Below, piece after piece: positions 29,126-36,118 of a stretch of DNA of 64,000 nucleotides (position 1 is the stretch's first letter; each line of letters begins with the position of its first letter). Source of the DNA: Planctomycetaceae bacterium (GTDB lineage Bacteria > Planctomycetota > Planctomycetia > Pirellulales > Pirellulaceae); the NCBI GenBank assembly GCA_020638995.1, contig JACKHM010000001.1, positions 62,001 to 126,000 on the forward strand, read 5' to 3'. The translations under genes and the position numbers were made by a program. The notes under the pieces were generated by a model, which was given only the letters and a program-made list of their open reading frames with translations, had not been told where the DNA came from and made no database searches.

Positions 29126-29500
29126 GTCTAACTCCAGTTGTGCGGCATTGGAATGGTGCTTCGATTATACACAACGCGAAAGACAATTCACTCAAGTTCA
29201 CTAAATTGATGAGATGCGAACAGGATGCCGAATTCGATCCAAGGGGGCACTAAAAACTTCAGTACCCAGACGAACTCACGGACGACGAAAGTAATTCGAT
29301 GAACTGCCCCAAGTGCATGGTGTGCGACATAAAGGTTGCCACGACAGCATGCCGACTTGCGACTCGCTCGGACACAAAGTCCGTCAAGGTTCGGACACGA
29401 AGGTTGTCAAACGGGCGGGTTTGAGACAAAAAGATTGGCAACGTATAACGAGTTCGCCAGTTAGGAACTCACATTTCGTCACCTACTCAATCACGCCAAG
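29126..29500. other. non-coding stretch carrying four copies of a 16-nt motif
   Basis: No credible gene in 375 bp. It contains four degenerate copies of GACA(n)2AAG(n)TTG(n)CA: GACATAAAGGTTGCCA (29326-29341), GACACAAAGTCCGTCA (29371-29386), GACACGAAGGTTGTCA (29394-29409) and GACAAAAAGATTGGCA (29425-29440). The first part (29126-29200) should hold the YqgE promoter. Confidence 0.6.
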
Positions 29501-29598
29501 TTAGTACTGCAATTGTGCGTTGTGCATGCGAGTTCCCAGCAGCAGGCCGTAGTTGGTTGCGTGCAAAGTATCATCCTGCTGAGTTTCTGGATGGGTAA
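29501..29598 (-). pseudogene. 3' stump of a gene cut by the IS1380-like element
   Basis: Reading leftward from the IS end, one frame gives about 32 residues, including THPETQQDDTLHATNYGLL and ending NAQLQY with a TAA stop at 29501-29503. The ending in an aromatic residue recalls outer-membrane beta-barrels, but the piece is too short to name. Nothing matching its N-terminal part is found beyond the other end of the IS, so the insertion was accompanied by deletion or rearrangement. Confidence 0.4.
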
Positions 29599-29693
29599 AC
29601 CCTAATGTTGCAAAAATAGTTGCTATGTGGCGAGGGCTTCGAATATTTGCAACACGCGTTGCTTGAGGTTCTTGCCGGTACAGAATGTTAGCA

Positions 29694-30959
29694 TCAGCTT
29701 GCCCGATGGAGTCGAAAGTCGACCGGCGCGTTGAATGACAGTACGGCGGATCGCTTGCGAGTCGTTGTGCGTGTCGGAGGCTCCAGTTGCATTTGCAAGT
29801 CACGGGTCAAATTGTAGGCGAACAAGCTCGCTAACAAATACGTCTCGTTGCCACAGCGCTTGCGAACGGGAATGTAATCCATGTGGCACTGCGTCTTGAG
29901 TTCGCCGAACACACCTTCCTGCGAACCGCGGCCACTGTGGTAATCGACAAGATGCGCTGCCGTCAGGTCCTTGTTCGTCACGATGACTTTGAATTCATAA
30001 CCGTACTCGTAAGGCTCAAAAAGATCGAGCTGCACGGGCCCCTTCTGTTGTTGCTTGGCACGCGTGCGGAACATCACGAAACGACAACGACGTGGCCAGG
30101 ACTTCGGCTTCCATTGTGTCTCGAAGTAGGATCGCTCCTCGTCCATCACAGACCACCGTTGGCGGCCTTCGATCAGCCGCTTCAACTCGACGAAGCGTTC
30201 GAACGGAACGCTGATCGTATACTGGATGTCTTGCTTGGTGAGCGCCGTCACAATCTCGTCACTGAAGAACGCACTGTCCATCCGCACTTCGATGACGACG
30301 CCCGGCAGACGATCTCGCACCTGCTGCACGCATTGCAGGATGAATTCTCTGGCTCCGTTCGAATCATGGACGTTGCCCGAGCGATGCAGGAAGTCGAACA
30401 CTTGGCCAGTCTGAGCCAGCGTGCAGAACAGCGGATAGTAGCTGCGCGATCCTTTCTTCTTCTTGTTGAAGCCGACCGCACTTCCTTCGGCGCGGCGTTT
30501 GGTCGACTGTACCGAACCATCAAAGTCGAGCGTAACGCGCGGCAACGCCAGCGAACCAAGCCGTTCCAACACCATGTCGGTTAACAGTTGCCGCAGTTTG
30601 TCGACGGATTGCCGGTCCGCTTCTTTCAGCATGCGGCTGATCGTGGCAATATCCGGCAGTTGCTTGAGCCCCAAGACACGCTGCACCAACGGATCGTCTT
30701 GGTAATGAGCGGCGTCACGCAGTTCGCGATAGCCGAGCAGCACATGGACGACAAGTTGCATGAAGAGGGTTCCACGACCGTAGATCTTACCTGACGGCAG
30801 ATGGCGGAAGCATTTGTGCAACCGATTGTTGAACGAGATCACCTGAAAGAACTTCTGAATCACGACCAAGCCAGCAAACGAAGTGAGCCGATGATCTTCG
30901 AACCGCAATTCTGGCACGGCAGTCGCTTTCGACCGCACACTTTTTCTGCTACGCTTCAC
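29694..30959 (-). pseudogene. IS1380-family DDE transposase, C-terminus frameshifted
   Basis: 421 aa from GTG 30959. DDE-type residues in VTLDFDGSVQST, VRMDSAFFSDE and SQEGVFGELKTQ identify an IS1380 (Tnp_1-like) transposase. The open frame ends abnormally with NAPVDFRLHRAS. Another frame continues the family ending: IRRTVIQRAGRLS, then KLMLTFCTGK and VLQIFEALAT, to a TAG at 29623-29625. A single missing base near 29780-29788 joins the two, so the last 45-50 residues are replaced by about 20 unrelated ones. Activity is doubtful, though a programmed shift cannot be excluded. Confidence 0.85.
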
Positions 30960-30965
30960 GCTCGT

Positions 30966-31019
30966 ACCTCTTTGGTTTCACGTTGTTTAGTTTTGGCAAA
31001 CAAACAATACCAAAGAGGT
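30966..31019 (-). promoter_or_regulatory. hairpin that would mask the transposase ribosome-binding site
   Basis: On the minus-strand transcript ACCTCTTTGGT (complement of 31009-31019) can pair perfectly with ACCAAAGAGGT (complement of 30966-30976), leaving a 32-nt loop. The 3' arm contains the AGAGGT Shine-Dalgarno sequence, six bases before the GTG start at 30959. Read-through transcripts entering from outside would fold this stem. This is the logic known from IS10 and IS50 for blocking translation from impinging transcription. Confidence 0.55.
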
Positions 31020-31039
31020 CTTTTCGTTTGTATGGGCAG

Positions 31040-31115
31040 TTCTTTTCCGTCAGCCCAAATACGGAAAAGAAAACCGCAACCAGGACGTGTTGCCACAGTT
31101 CACGAAACGTGAACT
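31040..31115. repeat. two further perfect hairpins in the transposase leader
   Basis: TTCTTTTCCGT (31040-31050) pairs with ACGGAAAAGAA (31061-31071), an 11-bp stem with a 10-nt loop. AGTTCACG (31097-31104) pairs with CGTGAACT (31108-31115), an 8-bp stem with an AAA loop. With the RBS hairpin they give three consecutive stems between the right IS end and the transposase start. Confidence 0.6.
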
Positions 31116-31205
31116 CTACCGACGCCACCCCGACAAGCAGGAAACACAGCAAAACCAACCGTCACCCTCTTCACGCAGACGGATTTTATGCAACTCCAGT
31201 GTTAA

Positions 31206-31709
31206 CACACCCGTAATCGTACCGGGACGCCTGTGATCGTTGATGACATGGCCGTCATCGCCTTTGGCCGCAACGATCGTGGCATACCGCGGCTTCATGG
31301 AATCCGACTCACAGGCGGCGGGGACGTGACCGCAACCAATCATGCCTGGAAACGTGATGACGTCGGCACCTTTGTCCCCTCACCGGCTGCTTACAAGGGA
31401 CGCGTGTATCTCGTCCGGGATCGTGGAGAAGTCGAATGCCTCGATCCCGCTACCGGCAAGACGATTTGGAGCGATGCGTTTCCCAAAGGCCGAGCATCCT
31501 TTTACGCATCACCGCTGATCGCGGGCGGGTATTTCTACGCAGCGCGTGAGGACGGCGTTGTGTTCGTGGTCAACGTGGCTGGCAACAAGTTCGAGCTACT
31601 TGCGGAGAACGACATGAACGAGCCGGTGATTGGATCGCCCGAGCCCGCCGTGAATCGCATTTTCCTGCGTGGCGAGAAACACCTGTTCGGCTTGACGTCG
31701 TCGCCATAG
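31206..31709 (+). pseudogene. C-terminal stump of a PQQ-like beta-propeller protein
   Basis: About 167 codons without a proper start, open from just inside the right IS end. It has typical blades (GRVYLVRDRGEVECLDPATG, then KTIWSDAFP; GYFYAAREDGVVFVVNVAG) and ends LFGLTSSP. Full members in this window are 428-439 aa, so more than half is missing on the N-terminal side. The matching 5' part is not found left of the IS, which suggests an IS-mediated deletion. A GTG at 31233 could in theory start translation but has no support. Confidence 0.75.
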
Positions 31710-31732
31710 GCCCGTTGTTGCTAAATGGCGAA

Positions 31733-32557
31733 CTAATTCTTCTCCGGCTGCGGTGGCAACTTCAATTCGGCTTCGCTCACATCCACCGGCGCGCCGTCTG
31801 GAGGCACTTCGACATGGGCGGTCCAGAGAATGGCGTTCACGATCGTGCGCCGGAATGCTTCGAGTTGAAAGTTGCGATAAAAGTGCCCTAGCGTCGTCGC
31901 GTACGATCGACCGTCACCGGGCCGTTCGTACGCCCAGCCGACAACGACGTTCTGGCCTTTGGCCGTCACCTGCAATAACGGCGTTGCTCCTCTGAGCGTG
32001 GGGTTCAGGTAGTACTCGTCATGCAATTCGTACTCTTTCCAGCCACGGCAAATCGGATGTTCTGGATCAAGCTGCTTTAACAGCGACGCTTCAGTGCTCA
32101 GTCCGTAATTCGACACCCAAAAACCACCCAAGTAACTGGCCCAACGTTCACCCAAGCGATCGAGATTCTTTTCATAAACCGAAGACGCCCAGTGGATCGT
32201 CACCAAACCGACACCGTTTCGCATCATCTCGTCTAATTGGCTGCTGCCAGAACCGTCCAGCAGAAACTCGGCTGCCGGGCTGGAGTACACCACAATCGTT
32301 TTGACGCCTTCCAAGGATTTCGGGTCTTGAGGCCAACCTTCGGAGACAACTGTTTCGACGCCCTCGGTGTTCTGCAAGCACTTGGCCAACATCGCGTTGG
32401 TGTGCATATACATGTGGGTGCCCCAGGGATGATCCGGCGCCTTGCCGATCAGCAGGATCTTTGCTGGAGTGTTCTGCTCGGCGTAGGCCGAATGGCAAGC
32501 GAACGCTAAGAAGCCAAGAGCGACCATCAACGCGAACCGACCGTGTGTTGTTGTCAT
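31733..32557 (-). CDS. secreted ThuA-domain protein
   Basis: 274 aa from ATG 32557, with GGAG upstream. Signal peptide (FALMVALGFLAFACHSAYA), then a ThuA/class I glutamine-amidotransferase-like fold: ILLIGKAPDHPWGTHMY, TIVVYSSPAAEFLL, GVGLVTIHWASS, HPICRGWKEYELHDEYY, VVGWAYERPGDGRSYATTLGH and FRRTIVNAILWTA. ThuA proteins are linked to trehalose/disaccharide utilisation. Planctomycete versions are secreted and their function is unknown. The frame remains open upstream to 33487, antisense to the PQQ gene, and is not used. Confidence 0.88.
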   Translation of the reverse strand: MTTTHGRFALMVALGFLAFACHSAYAEQNTPAKILLIGKAPDHPWGTHMYMHTNAMLAKCLQNTEGVETVVSEGWPQDPKSLEGVKTIVVYSSPAAEFLLDGSGSSQLDEMMRNGVGLVTIHWASSVYEKNLDRLGERWASYLGGFWVSNYGLSTEASLLKQLDPEHPICRGWKEYELHDEYYLNPTLRGATPLLQVTAKGQNVVVGWAYERPGDGRSYATTLGHFYRNFQLEAFRRTIVNAILWTAHVEVPPDGAPVDVSEAELKLPPQPEKN

Positions 32558-32752
32558 GTGTTGTCTCCATAAATAAAAATATACCACGTCGAACATCTGG
32601 ATATCGTGTCGCCGTGATTGCCAACGAGCCGCTTCACTGCCGGCGCAAGCTTGAGCGTGTGCCCTACGATTCACGGTTAGCTTTTGCGATACTATTTGAA
32701 TCCCAGGCCACCATCTCGTGTCGGCCCCCGACATTCCCGTAACGAGCAAACC

Positions 32753-34072
32753 ATGCACATTCGAATTTACGTACTGTTGGCAGCCCTTACGATTGGCATT
32801 CATGGCACACACACCGCAGAGGCCGAGGACTGGCCGCAGTGGATGGGGCCTGGTCGTAACAACGTCTGGGCCGAGTCCGGTGTTCTCGAAAGGTTCCCCG
32901 AGGGAGGGCCAAAGGTACTGTGGCGAACGCCGATCGCGGGTGGCTACTCCGGACCGGCTGTAGCCGACGGCAGGGTCTACATCACGGATTACGCGACCAG
33001 CGACGACGTCAAGGTCGCCAACTTTGAACGCAAGAACTTCGCGGGCGGTGTCGAGCGCGTTCTGTGCTTGGACGAGCGGTCGGGCGAGATCCTGTGGAAG
33101 CACGAATACCCGGTCGAGTATTCCGTTTCTTACCCAGCCGGTCCACGCTGCACAACCACCGTCGATGGCGACAACGTGTACACGCTGGGGGCGGAAGGAA
33201 ACTTGATCTGCTTCGTCGGAAAAACCGGCGAGGTGAAATGGTCGAAGAACCTCCCCGCCACATACAACACGAAAACGGCGTTGTGGGGTTATGCTGCGCA
33301 TCCGTTGGTTGATGGCAATCGCTTGATTACGCTTGCTGGTGGCGATGGCACGCACACCGTTGCACTCGATAAAGAGACAGGCGAAGAAATCTGGCGATCC
33401 GGCACGGCCTCGGAACAAGGTTACTCGCCGCCAACGATTATCGAGTACGCGGGAGTGCGGCAACTGATTCTGCTCAGTCCAGATCACGTTCGCAGCGTAA
33501 ACCCGATGACCGGCGTTGAGTATTGGTCCGTCCCGTATGAAGCATCAAATGGTTCGATCATCATGTCGCCGGTACTCTGCGGCGAGTATCTGTACGTCGC
33601 GGGCTTCTCGCAACGAAGCTTGTTGTTGAAACTGACGTCCGAGAAGTCTGGAGTGACCGAAGTCTGGCGCGACAAGCGTAAAGATGCGATATCACCAGTC
33701 AACGTGCAGCCGTTTTTTGAAGATGGCGTTTTGTACGGATTCGACCAGTCGGGCGATTTGGCTGCTGTTGCGATACCGTCAGGAGAGCGGCTTTGGGAGA
33801 CTCCGCAACCGTTGGCCGAACGGCGACTTGGTTCCGGCACGGCTTTCATCGTGAAACAAGCGGATCGCTTTTGGATGTTCACGGAACATGGAGAGTTGGT
33901 TATCGCCGAGATGGACAAAGACGGATTCCGCGAACTCGATCGAACCAAAGTGATCGAGCCGAGTAACGTGGCCTTCGGACGCGATGTCGTCTGGAGTATG
34001 CCTGCCTTCGCCAACAAGCATGCTTACATCCGCAACGACAGCGAGATCATTTGCGTCGATCTGGCGGAATGA
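32753..34072 (+). CDS. secreted PQQ-like beta-propeller protein
   Basis: 439 aa. Signal peptide followed by DWPQWMGPGRNNVW, the standard mature start of planctomycete PQQ proteins, and blades such as LCLDERSGEILWKHEYP, FVGKTGEVKWSKNLP and VALDKETGEEIWRSG. Ends in IICVDLAE. ATG at 32753 is chosen because it starts the signal peptide, though the ribosome site is weak. It is divergent from the ThuA gene. The two often co-occur in planctomycetes. Predicted periplasmic, with no clear dehydrogenase residues. Confidence 0.87.
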   Translation: MHIRIYVLLAALTIGIHGTHTAEAEDWPQWMGPGRNNVWAESGVLERFPEGGPKVLWRTPIAGGYSGPAVADGRVYITDYATSDDVKVANFERKNFAGGVERVLCLDERSGEILWKHEYPVEYSVSYPAGPRCTTTVDGDNVYTLGAEGNLICFVGKTGEVKWSKNLPATYNTKTALWGYAAHPLVDGNRLITLAGGDGTHTVALDKETGEEIWRSGTASEQGYSPPTIIEYAGVRQLILLSPDHVRSVNPMTGVEYWSVPYEASNGSIIMSPVLCGEYLYVAGFSQRSLLLKLTSEKSGVTEVWRDKRKDAISPVNVQPFFEDGVLYGFDQSGDLAAVAIPSGERLWETPQPLAERRLGSGTAFIVKQADRFWMFTEHGELVIAEMDKDGFRELDRTKVIEPSNVAFGRDVVWSMPAFANKHAYIRNDSEIICVDLAE

Positions 34073-34312
34073 TGCGTCGAGGGACTTTGTACGTCCCGGT
34101 GTATAGCACGGCGATTTTGACGGAGCCCAAGTGAGGGGTTTAATGCCGAGGAAAATCGAGTAGAACGACGGCTGATAATTAGGAACTCGGGGATGAACGA
34201 GCAACATTGGAATGATCTTTGACAATTTGGTGTTGTAGAAAGCGGCTGTGCTCACCGTCGGCGCAGACCGTCAGTTCGGATGCCGCCTTATGAATCGACG
34301 TAATCGACGTCG

Positions 34313-35701
34313 CTACGCAGCCCGCTTCAACGTCACGACTGGCAGATGTCGACGCCCTTCGTGAAAGTCGACGTGCAGGGTGAACTGATCGCCGGGTTTG
34401 CCGGCGACCAGTGTCTGCGGCTTCGCACATGGCGAACCATGTGGCCAATCGGAACGTGGTTCGATGCGAGGCTGATGATTGGCAGGCCGACGTGTGAAGT
34501 AGACTTCGTTGGGGGTCTTGCCTTGAAGTGTCAAGCGCGGTCGGTATTCGTTATACCAGTCGCGGAAGAGCAAGAGCTCGCGTCGGAAGGTGCCGCGTTG
34601 AAGCGGCACCAAGATTCGTCGCGTGGCTTCGTCCTTCAACGTTTTGATGAAGCGTTCAATAACGGCGATGCTGCCGTGCTTGCCAAGGGCTCCGAAGCGA
34701 GGCGTGATGCCATGTCGCTGGCACCAATTGCGATAGCCATCGCAAGGCCAAATCTGACTCCCTTTGTCGCTAATCAAGTACTTGGGAGTAGCCTTGGCGT
34801 CATGAATCGTTCGACCGAGAAAGGCGCGAACGTCTTCACTGGTTGGTTGCTTGGCGAAAGTGGTGACTCCCATACAACGGCGTGAATAGTGATCCAGTAC
34901 GACAGCAACCCACCAACAAAACGGCCAGCATTGCGGCCATGCAAAGGGTAGCCAAGTTGTCCAAAAGCCGCCAAGGATCGGTACGATTGTCAGATCGACG
35001 TGCCACACGTGATTGCGATACATGGCGGTCACAACGCGTTTGGTTTCCGAAGCGTCGGGCATCACAGAAGCTTCCTCCGGTTGCTCGCTGTTCGAGTCCG
35101 TGATGTCTTGGCAATCGCCCGGATCTCTAACCGGATTCTCTTTGAGTAATCTTCCCATGGTCGTCTTGCCGAGATGTAAGCCGGCGCGACAGAGCGTCTC
35201 GGCGATCTTGACTTTCCCCATCGTGGGACAGACGGTCTTGAGCCGCTGCACGGCGTAGCGAACGAAGTCGGGGAATTTGTTGACAGGCGCTCGCAATTGC
35301 ACGAGCGTATCATCGTGTTCGTTGACACGCTGCAACCACGAGGCGATCGTGGCTGGTGTGACCAGAAACTTGTTGGCAGTCTGCGTAAGCGACCAACCGC
35401 GAGCGGCTTTGAGTTCCCAGATTGCCATTCGTTCAGTTGCCATGTAGTGTGGTCGATTCCGAGCGGGAATCGACTTCATGCGAGCCGTGATGATTCGCAG
35501 CTGTTCGCGTAGTAAAGCGATTTCCTGGTTTGCACGATCGAGTTCCGCTTGTTGCCGCACGTGCGGGTTGATGCCGTCGGCCGCCCACCCGCGCGTGTAC
35601 GAGGTCGCATATTGAGCGAGCGAGATGACATGCAATGTGGCCGCCTTGACGTGTTGGTTCCAAGCCTTCGGCAGGGGGATGGTGGGTGCTTGATGCGTCA
35701 T
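34313..35701 (-). CDS. rve-type (DDE) transposase/integrase
   Basis: About 462 aa. Helix-turn-helix region (GWSLTQTANKFLVTPATIASWL) and integrase core with acidic residues in VWHVDLTIVPIL, LISDKGSQIW and ERFIKTLKDE. The order and spacing fit an rve-fold DDE transposase related to IS3/IS481. ATG at 35701 is used. The frame is open to a GTG at 35728. I could not find convincing terminal inverted repeats, so element limits are unknown. It marks the left border of the more GC-rich block 36.1-41.0 kb. Confidence 0.85.
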   Translation of the reverse strand: MTHQAPTIPLPKAWNQHVKAATLHVISLAQYATSYTRGWAADGINPHVRQQAELDRANQEIALLREQLRIITARMKSIPARNRPHYMATERMAIWELKAARGWSLTQTANKFLVTPATIASWLQRVNEHDDTLVQLRAPVNKFPDFVRYAVQRLKTVCPTMGKVKIAETLCRAGLHLGKTTMGRLLKENPVRDPGDCQDITDSNSEQPEEASVMPDASETKRVVTAMYRNHVWHVDLTIVPILGGFWTTWLPFAWPQCWPFCWWVAVVLDHYSRRCMGVTTFAKQPTSEDVRAFLGRTIHDAKATPKYLISDKGSQIWPCDGYRNWCQRHGITPRFGALGKHGSIAVIERFIKTLKDEATRRILVPLQRGTFRRELLLFRDWYNEYRPRLTLQGKTPNEVYFTRRPANHQPRIEPRSDWPHGSPCAKPQTLVAGKPGDQFTLHVDFHEGRRHLPVVTLKRAA

Positions 35702-35728
35702 GAGTGCCACTCTTAAATGGTGCGACAC

Positions 35729-36118
35729 TGATGATAATCACGTAGGGGTTATGCCGTTCCTTAACACCACTCTGGAGGAGATTATCGCCTGCAAAACCCC
35801 ACCCATTGTGGCTATAAAGAATCGCTGGGCTAGTTCACCATCTCCGGCCAGGAGAACTGGAACACGGCCGATTCGATTCATTACCGGGTCCTCATTTCGT
35901 CACGTTGACAGGAGATTACACTTTCATCTTCAGGGCGTGTAACCGCTTTTGAACGCAGGTCGAATGCCGCACACTCGTAACCCGACGCGCCAGTGAGGCA
36001 ATTATGTGCTCTCCCGCTGGCGCGTCGAGTTACTGAATTATTCAGGCTAGTCGAACGAGGGTCTGCGAAAGCGCGAGGTTACTTCGTGAGGGAATTACAC
36101 ATCGAATCAGGTGCTGCG
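35729..36118. other. 390-bp non-coding stretch with a REP-like hairpin
   Basis: No gene seen. It holds the hairpin listed at 35978-36032, immediately followed by a short palindrome CTGAATTATTCAG (36033-36045). The remainder should contain the promoter of the glycosidase-like gene and possibly the right end of the rve element. Confidence 0.5.
35978..36032. repeat. REP-like imperfect palindrome
   Basis: The left arm TAACCCGACGCGCCAGTGAG (35978-35997) pairs with CTCCCGCTGGCGCGTCGAGT plus TA (36011-36032), with about four mismatches in 21 bp and a 12-nt loop. The core CGACGCGCCAGNG resembles the dispersed 'CGACGCGTCAGCGAGG' palindromes that I recall as common in Pirellula/Rhodopirellula-like genomes. 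Confidence 0.6.

Larger units (their letters stand above)
29599..31202. mobile_element. IS1380-like insertion sequence
   Basis: About 1.6 kb, the usual size for the family. Proposed imperfect ends: ACCCTAATGTTGCAAAAAT at the left (29599-29617) and, on the opposite strand at the right, ACACTGGAGTTGCATAAAAT ending at 31202. The matches are strongest in GTTGCA. The exact ends may be off by a few bases, and no convincing target duplication is visible. It carries one transposase gene on the minus strand, with a frameshift. Gene stumps lie on both sides. Confidence 0.6.

Noticed and set aside
31733..33487. 584-codon minus-strand frame covering the ThuA gene and the antisense of the PQQ gene
   Set aside because: Only the last 274 codons have a signal peptide and ThuA motifs with a ribosome site at 32557; the rest is the shadow of the PQQ gene.
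34134..35756. AGGGGTT(TA)ATGCCG at 34134-34148 and AGGGGTTATGCCG at 35744-35756 as direct repeats flanking the first rve transposase
   Set aside because: They differ by a 2-nt gap, have no shared flanks and are longer than the target duplications expected for this family. Chance similarity cannot be excluded.
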